Below are positions 1-8,593 of a DNA stretch of 34,908 bases, one piece after another (the stretch's first letter is position 1; each line of letters opens with the position of its first letter). A program made the translations under genes and the position numbers. The notes under the pieces were generated by a model. That model was not told where the DNA came from, made no database searches, and saw only the letters and a program-made list of their open reading frames with translations. Source of the DNA: Hyphomicrobiales bacterium (GTDB taxonomy: Bacteria > Pseudomonadota > Alphaproteobacteria > Rhizobiales > Rhizobiaceae); assembly GCA_900469445.1 (NCBI GenBank), contig UBXM01000049.1, positions 1 to 34,908 on the forward strand. Reading direction: 5' to 3'.

Positions 1-18
1 AAACTTGCTCTTTGCCAT
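1..18 (-). CDS. tuf: Elongation factor Tu, first six codons only (partial)
   Basis: Read on the minus strand, positions 18 to 1 give Met-Ala-Lys-Ser-Lys-Phe, the start of alphaproteobacterial EF-Tu, which delivers aminoacyl-tRNA to the ribosome. An AGGAAG Shine-Dalgarno sequence lies about 7 bases before the ATG. The rest of the gene is outside the window. Two tRNA genes lie directly upstream on the same strand, the arrangement of the E. coli tRNA-tufB operon, which strongly supports the call although only 18 bases are visible. Confidence 0.8.
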
Positions 19-222
19 TGAATGCTTCCTGTGAACATAGAGGTGGACCCGAAACCGGGTTTGGTGCAGCCGTTTAAGGCTTTCCACTAGAATGCGCAAG
101 ACATAATTACCGCGCGCCGAAGTACAAGGGCACCAGCGCCAAATCGGAGCGGAAATGCTGCAAAATCAGGACTGAATGATCATCCTGACAAGGCGCGATT
201 GAGATGTCTTGGAGATATAAAA
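19..222 (-). other. Spacer/leader between tRNA-Gly and tuf
   Basis: This stretch of about 200 bases shows no ORF. It holds the tuf Shine-Dalgarno sequence and a short hairpin (ACCCG/CGGGT near 47-60). No promoter is obvious, so tuf is probably co-transcribed with the upstream tRNAs and released by tRNA processing. Confidence 0.4.
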
Positions 223-296
223 TGGAGCGGGTAGCGGGAATCGAACCCGCGTATTCAGCTTGGAAGGCTGCTGCTCTACCATTGAGCTATACCCGC
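223..296 (-). tRNA. tRNA-Gly (anticodon TCC)
   Basis: The minus strand gives a 74-base cloverleaf. Acceptor GCGGGTA pairs with TACCCGC, the anticodon loop contains TCC flanked by CCT and AAG, the T arm has GGTTCGATTCC, and the 3' CCA is encoded (TGG at 223-225 on plus). It sits 29 bases downstream of tRNA-Tyr and upstream of tuf in one transcription unit. Confidence 0.97.
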
Positions 297-325
297 GGTA
301 TGTTTGGTCCGATCCGGTGACAGAA

Positions 326-410
326 TGGTGGAGGGAGTTGGATTTGAACCAACGTAGGCTGAGCCAACGGATTTACAGTCCGTCCCCTTTAACCACTCGG
401 GCATCCCTCC
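326..410 (-). tRNA. tRNA-Tyr (anticodon GTA)
   Basis: This is an 85-base type II tRNA on the minus strand. Acceptor GGAGGGA pairs with TCCCTCC, the anticodon GTA sits in the context ACTGTAAAT, the variable arm is long, and CCA is encoded at 326-328. It is the first gene of the tRNA-Tyr, tRNA-Gly, tuf transcription unit. Confidence 0.97.
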
Positions 411-481
411 AGTATTCCGTCTGGATCATGAGACCAAGTTCGTCAGACCCGGTAGCGTGTCGCCCCGTCGTCTGTGGCGGC

Positions 482-510
482 TATATGACCGCCTCGTTTC
501 TTTCTGTCAA
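482..510 (-). promoter_or_regulatory. Sigma-70 type promoter for the tRNA-Tyr/tRNA-Gly/tuf unit
   Basis: On the minus strand a perfect TTGACA (505-510 on plus) is followed after 17 bases by CATATA (482-487). Transcription would start about 60 bases before tRNA-Tyr. The near-consensus spacing fits a stable-RNA promoter. Confidence 0.65.
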
Positions 511-606
511 CACGACCTTATTGAAAAAATGACGAAAAAATTACGTTCTCCACCAAACGCCTGTGGAAGGGCTTTGCCGGACAGATGCTGGCCTATATAA
601 GGCGGC

Positions 607-1488
607 ATGAGCACAAAAGACCCCAAAGACAAATCGGCGCGCGACACCCATTACGCAACGCTGCGACGCAATATACGCGACGCGAAGCGCGAACGCGGTG
701 AAATCCCGACGCCACAGCCGCAGAAGAAACCGAAGTCCAACAAGGACTGGACGCCGCCGCAGCTCCAGCAGGATCAGGTTTTCCTTTATGGCCTGCACAC
801 AGTGCGCGCCGCGCTGGACAATCCCGAGCGCAAGCTGATCAAGCTTACCGTGACCCAGAACGCGTTCGTGCGTCTGGATATCGGTGACAGCACCGCCCAA
901 CCCTTCCCGGTGGAATTTGTATCGCCGCAGGATATCGACAAGGTGCTCGGCCCCGAAGCCATCCATCAGGGTGTCATGCTGGAAACGCGGCCATTGCCGG
1001 TCCGTCGGCTGGATGCCCTGCAGGAGAGCCCTCTCCTTCTCGTGCTCGACCAGGTGACCGATCCGCACAATGTCGGCGCGATCATGCGTTCGGCCGTGGC
1101 CTTCGGTGCCGGCGCCGTCATCACCACCCAGAGACATAGCCCGACGGAATCAGGCGTGCTGGCGAAATCGGCATCCGGCGCGCTCGAACTCATCCCCTAT
1201 ATCCAGATCACCAATCTCGCCGATGCGCTGCAGGAACTGCACAAGCTCGGCTTCCGGACGATCGGGCTTGATTCGGAAGGACCTGCCCCTCTGGAGGGAA
1301 CCTTGTCGGGCGAAAAGATCGCGCTCGTCCTCGGATCCGAAGGCAAGGGCATTCGCCAGAAGACGCGCGACACGGTTTCGGCGCTTGCCCGCCTCGACAT
1401 GCCCGGCGCCATCAAGTCGCTCAACGTCTCGAATGCCGCAGCGATCGCGCTTTATGCGACCCGTCAGCATCTGGCGAAGACACAATAG
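607..1488 (+). CDS. rlmB: RlmB/TrmH-family 23S rRNA 2'-O-ribose methyltransferase
   Basis: This 293-residue SPOUT methyltransferase is expected to transfer a methyl group from S-adenosylmethionine to a ribose 2'-OH of 23S rRNA (Gm2251 in E. coli numbering, by homology). Residues 1-50 are a basic, disordered tail rich in Lys and Arg. The substrate-binding domain follows (about 55-130, ending at HQGV 120-123), then the trefoil-knot catalytic domain with motif 1 DPHNVGAIMRS (152-162), motif 2 LGSEGKGI (242-249) and motif 3 SLNVSNAAAIALY (271-283). An AAGG lies 4 bases before the ATG. It is divergent from the tRNA-Tyr unit. TrmH-family members differ in target, so the exact rRNA site is inferred. 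Confidence 0.9.
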   Translation: MSTKDPKDKSARDTHYATLRRNIRDAKRERGEIPTPQPQKKPKSNKDWTPPQLQQDQVFLYGLHTVRAALDNPERKLIKLTVTQNAFVRLDIGDSTAQPFPVEFVSPQDIDKVLGPEAIHQGVMLETRPLPVRRLDALQESPLLLVLDQVTDPHNVGAIMRSAVAFGAGAVITTQRHSPTESGVLAKSASGALELIPYIQITNLADALQELHKLGFRTIGLDSEGPAPLEGTLSGEKIALVLGSEGKGIRQKTRDTVSALARLDMPGAIKSLNVSNAAAIALYATRQHLAKTQ

Positions 1489-1578
1489 CCGACGCCTGAA
1501 CATTAGCTGAACCTGATAAATCCATCTTCGCGCAAGCCTTGCGTGATCATCTCCTAATATTGAACTGGGGAGATGCGC

Positions 1579-2154
1579 ATGGAGACAGGTATCTGGAAGA
1601 GCCCCGTCGTCATCGAGATGTATGGACGACCGGGAACGGTAATCGTCACCGGCACGCTCGATGCAGCGCTGATGCTGATCGGTGCATGGCCGACGAAACG
1701 AACGGAAACCCATATCGCGGCGGTGATGTGCTGCCGCGATGTGCTGGTCGGTCAGGCCGATGCCGGCCTGGCGCGGGTCAATTTCATCGAAGCGGCGATC
1801 GAAGCCGGTTACCGGATCGAGCCGGAAACATTTCTCAGCGACCGATGGGATCTGACGCCCCTGCCCAGCGAATCGGTGCTTCCAGCGCTAGGCCTTGCAG
1901 AACTCATCCGAAACCGCGCCATTGCCACGGTAGAGCGACATGCAAATGCGGCGACGGACACAGCATCTGCGCCTCCGTCCCATGAGGCTCAAGTTCCGGC
2001 GATCAATATGCGCGAAATCTCACCGCCGCGTCTGCGTGATCTCCTTACGCGGCTCATGGAGCTGCTCGGTCTGATCGGGATCGCGATCGGTCGATCGCTG
2101 GCCGGAGCTCTCGGGATGGGAATGCTGAGACGCACGGATCGGCAGGCCCACTAA
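1579..2154 (+). CDS. DUF982-like protein with a hydrophobic C-terminal extension
   Basis: Residues about 8-80 match the pattern of DUF982, a small alphaproteobacterial family of unknown function: a Leu/Ala-rich helix ending in WP, a CCRDVLVGQ segment, and ARVNFIEAAIEAGY. Family members are usually about 90-120 residues; this one (191 residues) has a further 100, ending in a hydrophobic stretch (about 154-182, LLTRLMELLGLIGIAIGRSL) that could be a membrane helix or amphipathic anchor. Two ATGs are available. GGGGAG lies 6 bases before the second (1579) but abuts the first (1573), so 1579 is preferred. Function unknown. Confidence 0.65.
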   Translation: METGIWKSPVVIEMYGRPGTVIVTGTLDAALMLIGAWPTKRTETHIAAVMCCRDVLVGQADAGLARVNFIEAAIEAGYRIEPETFLSDRWDLTPLPSESVLPALGLAELIRNRAIATVERHANAATDTASAPPSHEAQVPAINMREISPPRLRDLLTRLMELLGLIGIAIGRSLAGALGMGMLRRTDRQAH

Positions 2155-2278
2155 GCAACATCTCCCGGCTGCACCGCAAGGATCGACAGCGGATCACTGC
2201 GCCATCATCGGCGGATGATTGTCCCTGGCCCGCCTAAAGACTCCCCTCGCCTCCCGATTCGTGGCATGGGAACGGACC

Positions 2279-3106
2279 ATGACGATCACCCAGTCCAAAA
2301 CCTCATCCTGGCAACCGATAGCTGCTATTTTCGAACGGGCGGCCCTTGAAGCCGGACGTCCGATCCTGACCATCCACAGGGCCGGACCGCATGCGCGCTA
2401 CAAGGCGGATGCCTCCCCCGTCACCGAGGCGGACGAACAGGCCGAAGCCGTCATTCTTTCGGAACTCGCGAAGGCCTGCCCCGATATTCCAATCGTGGCG
2501 GAAGAGCAGGCTGCGGCGGGCCGCATCCCGGATATCGCGAACGGGGCCTTCATCCTTGTCGATCCGCTCGACGGAACGAAGGAATTCATCAACGGTCATG
2601 ACGATTTCACCGTCAACATCGCGCTGATCGAGGATAATGCCCCCATCGTCGGTTTCGTTTATGCCCCCGCGCTCGGCATCGCCTATTGCGGCAGTCCGGA
2701 TGGAGCGGAAAAACTCTGGGTCGATGAAAATTTTCAGGTGATCCGCCGCGAGTCTATGCGCGCCCGCATGCTCGACGTGCCGGATATCGCAGTTGCCAGT
2801 CGTTCGCATCGCTGTGTCGAGACAGATGATTTTCTCAGCCGGTGCGGTGCTTCGGAAATCAGGACCGTCGGATCGTCGCTGAAATTCTGCCTGATCGCGG
2901 AAGGGGTCGCCGATATCTATCCCCGCTTCGGGCGAACCATGGAATGGGATACGGCAGCTGGCGACGCCGTGCTGCGCGCCGCCGGCGGGATTACGGTCGA
3001 TCTCGATGGCGAACCATTACACTATGGGAAGACGGGACGACCGGATTGCGCCGATTTTGCCAACCCGGATTTTGTCGCGCGGTGCCGCATCTACACGCAA
3101 CCCTAA
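2279..3106 (+). CDS. cysQ: 3'(2'),5'-bisphosphate nucleotidase CysQ
   Basis: This 275-residue protein of the inositol-monophosphatase-like superfamily is expected to hydrolyse 3'-phosphoadenosine 5'-phosphate to AMP, clearing a by-product of sulfate assimilation. Signature residues are AEE (74-76), DPLDGT (95-100, metal-binding) and the second family motif EWDTAAGDA (222-230). Its length fits CysQ. The reading frame is open further upstream from a TTG at 2219, but the ATG at 2279 has a GGGAA/GG element 6-8 bases ahead and gives the usual N-terminus. No other sulfur gene is adjacent, and some relatives act on inositol phosphates or sugar phosphates. Confidence 0.88.
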   Translation: MTITQSKTSSWQPIAAIFERAALEAGRPILTIHRAGPHARYKADASPVTEADEQAEAVILSELAKACPDIPIVAEEQAAAGRIPDIANGAFILVDPLDGTKEFINGHDDFTVNIALIEDNAPIVGFVYAPALGIAYCGSPDGAEKLWVDENFQVIRRESMRARMLDVPDIAVASRSHRCVETDDFLSRCGASEIRTVGSSLKFCLIAEGVADIYPRFGRTMEWDTAAGDAVLRAAGGITVDLDGEPLHYGKTGRPDCADFANPDFVARCRIYTQP

Positions 3107-3320
3107 TAGTTAACAAAGCTGATGGTAATTGACGATGTCGCCAACTGCAGCCGTCGCGCAGTTTTCTTGACACAATCGGCAGAACTTTCCGCCACCGCGG
3201 TTGCAACCGAACCGGTGGGATAAATCACGACAAAAATCGAAAGGTGCGATTTTACCCGATAATGATGCTCGTTCGGTGCGTCGATGAAGAAAGGTAATCT
3301 TCTAAACTTTGAGATTGCGT

Positions 3321-3345
3321 CCTAGGTGAAACGGATGTCACTAGG
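3321..3345 (+). promoter_or_regulatory. Imperfect palindrome upstream of the small secreted peptide gene
   Basis: CCTAG-G-TGA (3321-3329) and TCACTAGG (3338-3345) pair over 8 bp with a one-base bulge and an 8-base loop, 24 bases before the ATG at 3369. Directly after it, CCCC (3346-3349) can pair with the GGGG (3360-3363) of the Shine-Dalgarno sequence. It could be an operator or a 5'UTR hairpin. The rest of 3107-3320 shows no gene. Confidence 0.35.
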
Positions 3346-3368
3346 CCCCGTTAACTCAAGGGGTATTT

Positions 3369-3515
3369 ATGATTCGAATTTTTGTCACTGCAGCATTGCT
3401 CATGACTTCAATGCCAACCTTCGCATCCGCGGCTTGTGACCACTCATGGCAGTCGGCGTCTGACGGTTCCCGTTGCGGCGACCGGGCCGCCGACCGCCGC
3501 TCCGGCGGCAGATAA
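3369..3515 (+). CDS. 48-residue putative secreted cysteine-containing peptide
   Basis: The ATG at 3369 follows AAGGGG by 5 bases and opens a 49-codon frame ending in TAA. The first 22 residues are a clear Sec signal: positive start MIR, hydrophobic core IFVTAALLMTSM, and FASAA before Cys23. The mature part of about 26 residues is polar, with two cysteines (Cys23 and Cys36) that could form one disulfide, and a basic Arg/Gly-rich tail (DRRSGGR). A rho-independent terminator follows 25 bases after the stop, so this is a complete monocistronic unit. An ASAAC order could also suggest a lipoprotein, but no L-x-x-C lipobox is present. I do not recognise the function. Confidence 0.65.
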   Translation: MIRIFVTAALLMTSMPTFASAACDHSWQSASDGSRCGDRAADRRSGGR

Positions 3516-3539
3516 TCCCAGGATGTAGACGTTGAAGAT

Positions 3540-3564
3540 GCCCCGCTTGCGGGGCCTCTTTTTA
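3540..3564 (+). terminator. Rho-independent terminator after the small secreted peptide gene
   Basis: GCCCCG, loop CTTG, CGGGGC (3540-3555), followed by CTCTTTTT. Confidence 0.85.
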
Positions 3565-3701
3565 TCATCTGGCCGTCACCGTCATCAGTATCAAGCGTTA
3601 CGTTGGGCCGTATTCATCTTCGCGAAGACAGATTTATCCACGACGATATGCATCCGCATGGCAATGCGCCAGGCGTTGATCGTCTATTGTGGAGAAAAGA
3701 A

Positions 3702-3777
<76 letters not shown>

Positions 3778-4032
3778 AACCATGTGTGGGGAGTTACCAT
3801 ATTTTATTCTGCTGTAAAGCAAAAACGTCGCAGCCGGACGGATTTGTCCAATGTCTTCAGCAAGCGGCGAACCGTGATCGGGTTCAGGCCGCTTGTCCAA
3901 GCCGCGCCTTTTCCTGTACCACTGCTGCGCTTGCGGCTTGTCGGCTTCAAGTGATCGACAACTTCAGCCAACGCCATTGAGAGCGCCCACGGCGCAATAT
4001 TCAGGGCAATACCGTAAAAGGCCTGTCCGTTC

Positions 4033-4806
4033 ATGCCCATACCCTGCGAGAAGCTGGCTTTCATCGCGTCTCCCGCGCCCGAGGCGCAGGCAGCACTTGA
4101 GGAGCTTGTCCGGCTTTATGGCAATCGGCCGCTTGGTGAAGCGGATGTCATTGTCGCGCTCGGCGGCGACGGCTTCATGCTGCAGACCCTGCACGAGACG
4201 ATCACCGCGGGGCCTCGCGTCTATGGCATGAATCGCGGTTCGGTCGGCTTCCTGATGAACGATTACCGCGTCGACGCTCTGCCGGAGCGCATTGCCGTTG
4301 CCGTGGAAAACGAATTTCATCCGCTCAAGATGACGACGTCGAGCAGCGACGGATCAACCTCCGTCGCGCTTGCCATCAACGAGGTCTATCTGTTTCGTCA
4401 GTCCTATCAGGCGGCGAAGCTCAAGGTGGAGATCGATGGGCGGGTGCGGCTGGATGAACTGATCTGCGACGGCGTGATGGTCGCCACCCCTGCCGGCTCG
4501 ACAGCCTATAATCTCTCCGCCCACGGGCCGATCCTGCCGCTGGAAGCGCCGCTTCTGGCGATGACGCCGGTTTCGCCCTATCGTCCGCGGCGTTGGCGCG
4601 GCGCGCTTCTGCCCAACCATGTCTGCGTCGACCTCACCATTCTCGAACCGGAAAAACGGCCGGTCAACGCGGTCGCGGACAATGCCGAGGTCAAATCGGT
4701 GCTGCATGTGCGCATCGCCCAGTCGACCGAGCTGACGGCCCGCATCCTCTCGGATCCCGACCATTCATGGTCGGACCGCATTCTGGCCGAACAGTTCATG
4801 AATTGA
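4033..4806 (+). CDS. nadK: NAD kinase
   Basis: This 257-residue enzyme phosphorylates NAD to NADP using ATP or polyphosphate and is the cell's source of NADP. It carries the family motifs GGDGFML (44-50), NRGSVGFLMN (67-76), INEVYLFRQ (115-123) and the nucleotide-binding stretch CDGVMVATPAGSTAYNLSA (145-163). The short N-terminus without an extra domain is typical of alphaproteobacterial NadK. The ATG at 4033 has AAGG about 11 bases ahead, a weak site. The 255 bases between tRNA-Thr and this start show nothing convincing. It converges on prfB across a shared terminator. Confidence 0.93.
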   Translation: MPIPCEKLAFIASPAPEAQAALEELVRLYGNRPLGEADVIVALGGDGFMLQTLHETITAGPRVYGMNRGSVGFLMNDYRVDALPERIAVAVENEFHPLKMTTSSSDGSTSVALAINEVYLFRQSYQAAKLKVEIDGRVRLDELICDGVMVATPAGSTAYNLSAHGPILPLEAPLLAMTPVSPYRPRRWRGALLPNHVCVDLTILEPEKRPVNAVADNAEVKSVLHVRIAQSTELTARILSDPDHSWSDRILAEQFMN

Positions 4807-4826
4807 CCGACGGAGACCATCAAACG

Positions 4827-4855
4827 AAAAGGCCGGGCTCAAGACCCGGCCTTTT
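4827..4855. terminator. Bidirectional terminator between nadK and prfB
   Basis: AAAAGGCCGGG (4827-4837) and CCCGGCCTTTT (4845-4855) are perfectly complementary with a 7-base loop. The A and T tracts let it work on both strands for the two convergent genes. Confidence 0.9.
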
Positions 4856-4879
4856 CTTCAGATATCGAGACAGGAAGCG

Positions 4880-6011
4880 TCAGTCGACGTCGCCGACGTC
4901 CACATCCGGCTTGCCGCTGATACGATGGGCCAGTGCGGCTTCCATGAACTCGTTGAGTTCGCCGTCCAGAACATCGTCCGGAGCCGTGCTGGAAACGCCC
5001 GTCCGCAGGTCCTTGACCAGCTGGTAAGGCTGCAGAACATAGGAGCGGATCTGGTGGCCCCAGCCAATATCGCTCTTGGAGGCGGCTTCGGCGTTGGCTG
5101 CAGCTTCACGCTTCATCAATTCGGCTTCGTACATACGGGCACGCAGCATTTCCCACGCCTTGGCGCGGTTCTTGTGCTGTGAGCGTTCCTGCTGGCAGGA
5201 TACCACGATGCCGGTCGGGATATGGGTGATGCGCACGGCCGAGTCGGTCGTGTTGACGTGCTGTCCACCAGCACCCGACGCACGATAGGTATCGATACGG
5301 CAGTCGCTTTCGTTGACCTCGATATTGATCGAGTCGTCGACGACCGGATAGACCCAGATCGACGAGAAGGACGTGTGACGGCGCGCGTTCGAATCGTAGG
5401 GCGAGATACGAACGAGGCGATGCACGCCTGATTCGGTCTTCATCCATCCGAAGGCATTGTGTCCCTTGACCAGGATCGTCGCCGACTTGATGCCGGCTTC
5501 TTCGCCGTCATGCATTTCGAGCAATTCGACCTTGTAGCCCTGGCGTTCGGCCCAGCGGGTGTACATGCGAAGCAGCATGTTCGCCCAGTCCTGGCTCTCG
5601 GTGCCGCCGGCGCCCGAATGCACTTCGACATAGGTATCGTTGGCATCGGCCTCGCCAGAAAGCATCGCCTCCACCTGACGACGGGAAGCTTCAGCCTTCA
5701 GCGCCTTCAGAGCCTGTTCGGCATCCTTGACGATGTCGTCGTCGCCTTCTTCCTCACCGAGCTCGATGAGCTCGATATTGTCGGCGAGCTGTTGCTCCAT
5801 CGATTTTACGCCGCTCAGCGCCTCGTCGAGCTGCTGGCGTTCGCGCATCAGCTTCTGGGCTTCCTGGGCATCGTTCCAGAGGTTGGGATCCTCTGCCTTG
5901 TTGTTCAACCAGTCCAGTCTTCTTACAGCCTGATCCCAGTCAAAGATGCCTCCTCAGCAGGCTTATGGCCTGCTTGATTTCGTCGACAACGTTCAGCATT
6001 TCCGCGCGCAT
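4880..6011 (-). CDS. prfB: Peptide chain release factor 2, expressed through a programmed +1 frameshift
   Basis: RF2 recognises UGA and UAA stop codons and triggers peptide release. Frame 0 starts at the ATG at 6011-6009, reads Met-Arg-Ala-Glu-Met-Leu-Asn and stops after 23 codons at an in-frame TGA (5942-5940). Shifting by +1 at CTT-TGA joins it to the long frame (GAC TGG GAT CAG GCT and onward), which runs uninterrupted to the stop at 4880. Together they give about 376 residues, the normal family size. The main frame holds the catalytic GGQ (in SGAGGQHVNTTDSAVR) and the stop-codon-reading SPF-equivalent region (RISPYDSNARRHTSFSS). Convergent with nadK; mrcA lies upstream on the same strand. 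Confidence 0.95.
5939..5954 (-). promoter_or_regulatory. prfB programmed +1 frameshift signal
   Basis: Read on the minus strand this is AGGAGG CAT CTT TGA C: an internal Shine-Dalgarno sequence (5949-5954), a 3-base spacer, the slippery CTT (5943-5945) and the in-frame TGA (5940-5942). It is the same geometry as the E. coli autoregulatory site, where low RF2 slows termination and favours slippage. Confidence 0.95.
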
Positions 6012-6070
6012 GGCGTGTTCTTCTCTCTCTGTGATCTTCAGGGATTAAGATGCGGTGGGACATAATTGCG

Positions 6071-6099
6071 CCGGGCGCGGATGTAAAGGCCGCGCCCGG
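6071..6099 (-). terminator. Strong hairpin between mrcA and prfB
   Basis: CCGGGCGCGG (6071-6080) and CCGCGCCCGG (6090-6099) form a perfect 10-bp stem with a 9-base loop. It lies 23 bases after the mrcA stop. No T-tract follows on the minus strand, so it may be a weak terminator or a 3'-end-stabilising stem rather than a canonical terminator. Confidence 0.5.
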
Positions 6100-6121
6100 T
6101 CGCCAAATGTTCCCGGTCGGA

Positions 6122-8593
6122 TCAGTAGAGGCCCGACGCACCGGAGGTTATGGCCTGCTGGGTCTGCGGCGAGGAATCCAGAATCTGGTCCTGCGTCATA
6201 TATTCACCGTCACCGATGACCTGGAAGACATCGGCCGGTCCGGTGCCGGGCTTGAAGGCTTCGGTGATCGTGTCCGGCTCACCGTCAAAGGCCATCATGC
6301 CGGTCTTGCGGTTGACGGCGATGAAATTCATGCCATCCGGAACATGGAATTTTTCAGCCGGCGTCAGCTTGGCCGCCGCTTCCAGAAACTTGCCGAACAA
6401 GGGTGCTGCGAGACCACTGCCCGTGCCACCGCGACCAAGCGGAGCCGGCGTATCGTAGCCGATATAAAGACCGGCCACGAGGTTCGGCGTGAAGCCGACG
6501 AACCAGGCATCCTTTTCGTCGTTGGTCGTACCGGTCTTGCCGGCAACCGGGCGGTCGTTGACCGGGATTTTGCCGGCAGCCGTACCGCGGCGAACGACAC
6601 CTTCCATCATCGAGGTGATCTGGTAGGCGGTCATCGGATCGAGAACCTGCTCGCGGTTGTCGACCAGAACCGGTTCTTCCTGATTGGCCCATTCGCTGGC
6701 GTTGCACGCCTCGCAACCACGCTCCTCATGGCGGAAGATCGTCTTGCCGTAGCGGTCCTGAATACGGTCGATAACGGTCGGCTTGATCTGCTTGCCGCCG
6801 TTGGCGATCACGGCATAGGCGGACACCATGCGCATCACGGTCGTCTCGCCGGAGCCGAGCGCCATTGGAAGATATGGCGCCATCTTGTCGTAGATGCCGA
6901 AACGCTCCGCGTATTCGGCAACGACATCCATGCCCATATCCTGAGCCAGACGCACGGTCATCTGGTTTCGCGACTTCTCGATACCGGTGCGCAGCGTTGC
7001 CGGCCCCTTGCCATCTTCTTCACCGTAATTGGACGGACGCCAGACCTGATTGCCGGAAATGACTTCGATCGGGCCATCGAGGACGACCGAAGCCGGCGTA
7101 TAACCGTTGTCGAGGGCTGCGGCGTAAACGAAAGGCTTGAACGACGAACCGGGCTGGCGCATTGCCTGCGTGGCGCGATTGAATTCGGACTGCGCGTAAG
7201 AGAAGCCGCCTGCCATGGCAAGAACACGGCCGGTATTCGGGTCCATCGCAACCAGACCGCCCTGCACCTTCGGCGTCTGCCGCAGGCGGTAGGCATTGGC
7301 GCCCTCTTTCAAGGGCTCGACGTAAACGACGTCGCCGACCTTCAGAACCCCGTCAGGCCCCTTGGCCTGCTTGCGCTCACCGGTGGCGTCGCGATAGGCC
7401 CATTTCATATCGTCGGCAGCGATCGTTCCGGTCTTGCGTTCCGGATCGGTCTTGTTGCCGTTCTGAGACTGGAGACCGATTTCGGCTTCGCTGGCCGAGA
7501 CGCCGAGCACGACTGCGATCGTCCATTCGGGAACGTCCCGCAATTCGGCAACCTTGTTGTCGGAGATCGCCTTGCCGAGCGACAGCGCCCAATCCGGCGA
7601 CGTCTCGATCGAAGCAAGCGCACCGTGGAAACCACGACGCTCGTCATAGTCCAGCAGGCCATCCTGCAGAACGCGGCGGGCGATGACCTGGAGATCGGGA
7701 TCAAGCGAGGTGCGGACGGAAAGTCCGCCTTCGTAAAGCGCCTTGTCGCCGTAACGCTCGATGAGCTGGCGGCGAACCGCTTCGGAGAAATATTCGGATG
7801 CCAGAACGGTGCCGGATCCGCGGCGCGGCTTGACACCGAGCGGCTGCGTCTTGGCGTCGTCCGCATCGACCTGGGTGATGTAGCCGTTTTCGGCCATACG
7901 ATCGATCACCCAGTCACGGCGCTCGATCGCCGCCTTTTCGTGGCGGAAGGGATGATAGTTGTTCGGTCCCTTGGGCAAGGCCGCCAGATAAGCGGCTTCC
8001 GCCGTCGTCAGCTCGGTCACCGACTTGTCGAAATAGGTGAGCGCCGCACCGGCGATGCCATAGGAGTTCAGGCCGAAAAAGATCTCGTTGAGATAGAGTT
8101 CGAGAATCTTGTCCTTGGAATAGGCCTGCTCGATTCGGAAGGAAAGGATGGCTTCCTTAACCTTGCGGTCGATCGTCTGGTCGGCGGACAGGAGAAAGTT
8201 CTTCGCCACCTGCTGGGTGATCGTGGACGCGCCTTCCGGGCGACGGCCGGAGCCGAAATTCTGCAGGTTGTTCAGGACCGCACGGCCAAGGCCGAAGGGA
8301 TCGACACCCGGGTGATTGTAGAAATTCTTGTCTTCGGCCGACAGGAACGCTGCCTTGACGCGATCGGGGATCGCCTGGATCGGCAGGAACAGGCGGCGCT
8401 CACGGGCATATTCCGCCATAAGCGCGCCGTTGCCGGCGTGAATGCGCGTTGCCACGGGCGGCTCATAGGAAGCCAGCACTTCGTAGTCGGGCAAATCCTT
8501 GGTCATGCCACTCAAATAGATGGCAACGGCCGCAGCAACGCCCAAAAAGAGCACGCAGGCCATTCCAAAGAAATATCCAATCAGTCTGATCAT
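6122..8593 (-). CDS. mrcA: Class A penicillin-binding protein 1A (bifunctional glycosyltransferase/transpeptidase)
   Basis: This 823-residue inner-membrane enzyme polymerises and cross-links peptidoglycan. One membrane helix (about 4-27) is followed by the GT51 domain with catalytic Glu87 in EDKNFY and EGASTITQQ (120-128). An extended linker of the PBP1A type follows. The transpeptidase domain has Ser483 in SSFK, the SRN motif at 541, and KTGTT with Lys686. The frame is open 18 codons further upstream, but MIRLIGYFFG at 8593 is the usual family start and puts the membrane helix at the N-terminus. It lies downstream of amiC on the same strand with a 264-base gap, a pairing seen in rhizobia. 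The C-terminal tail is Gln/Ser-rich. Confidence 0.94.
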   Translation of the reverse strand: MIRLIGYFFGMACVLFLGVAAAVAIYLSGMTKDLPDYEVLASYEPPVATRIHAGNGALMAEYARERRLFLPIQAIPDRVKAAFLSAEDKNFYNHPGVDPFGLGRAVLNNLQNFGSGRRPEGASTITQQVAKNFLLSADQTIDRKVKEAILSFRIEQAYSKDKILELYLNEIFFGLNSYGIAGAALTYFDKSVTELTTAEAAYLAALPKGPNNYHPFRHEKAAIERRDWVIDRMAENGYITQVDADDAKTQPLGVKPRRGSGTVLASEYFSEAVRRQLIERYGDKALYEGGLSVRTSLDPDLQVIARRVLQDGLLDYDERRGFHGALASIETSPDWALSLGKAISDNKVAELRDVPEWTIAVVLGVSASEAEIGLQSQNGNKTDPERKTGTIAADDMKWAYRDATGERKQAKGPDGVLKVGDVVYVEPLKEGANAYRLRQTPKVQGGLVAMDPNTGRVLAMAGGFSYAQSEFNRATQAMRQPGSSFKPFVYAAALDNGYTPASVVLDGPIEVISGNQVWRPSNYGEEDGKGPATLRTGIEKSRNQMTVRLAQDMGMDVVAEYAERFGIYDKMAPYLPMALGSGETTVMRMVSAYAVIANGGKQIKPTVIDRIQDRYGKTIFRHEERGCEACNASEWANQEEPVLVDNREQVLDPMTAYQITSMMEGVVRRGTAAGKIPVNDRPVAGKTGTTNDEKDAWFVGFTPNLVAGLYIGYDTPAPLGRGGTGSGLAAPLFGKFLEAAAKLTPAEKFHVPDGMNFIAVNRKTGMMAFDGEPDTITEAFKPGTGPADVFQVIGDGEYMTQDQILDSSPQTQQAITSGASGLY

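Noticed and set aside
260..532. 90-codon plus-strand frame across both tRNA genes
   Set aside because: It runs antisense through tRNA-Gly and tRNA-Tyr, so it cannot be a real coding region.
2303..2809. Minus-strand frame opposite cysQ
   Set aside because: It is the complement of a clear CysQ coding sequence, without motifs of its own.
3107..3320. TTGACA near 3167 as a promoter for the small secreted peptide gene
   Set aside because: No acceptable -10 follows at 16-18 bases, and the distance to the ATG is about 200 bases.
3804..4064. Minus-strand 86-codon frame overlapping the nadK start
   Set aside because: It has no Shine-Dalgarno sequence, mixed composition and overlap with a certain gene. 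The first 35 codons look protein-like but are not supported.
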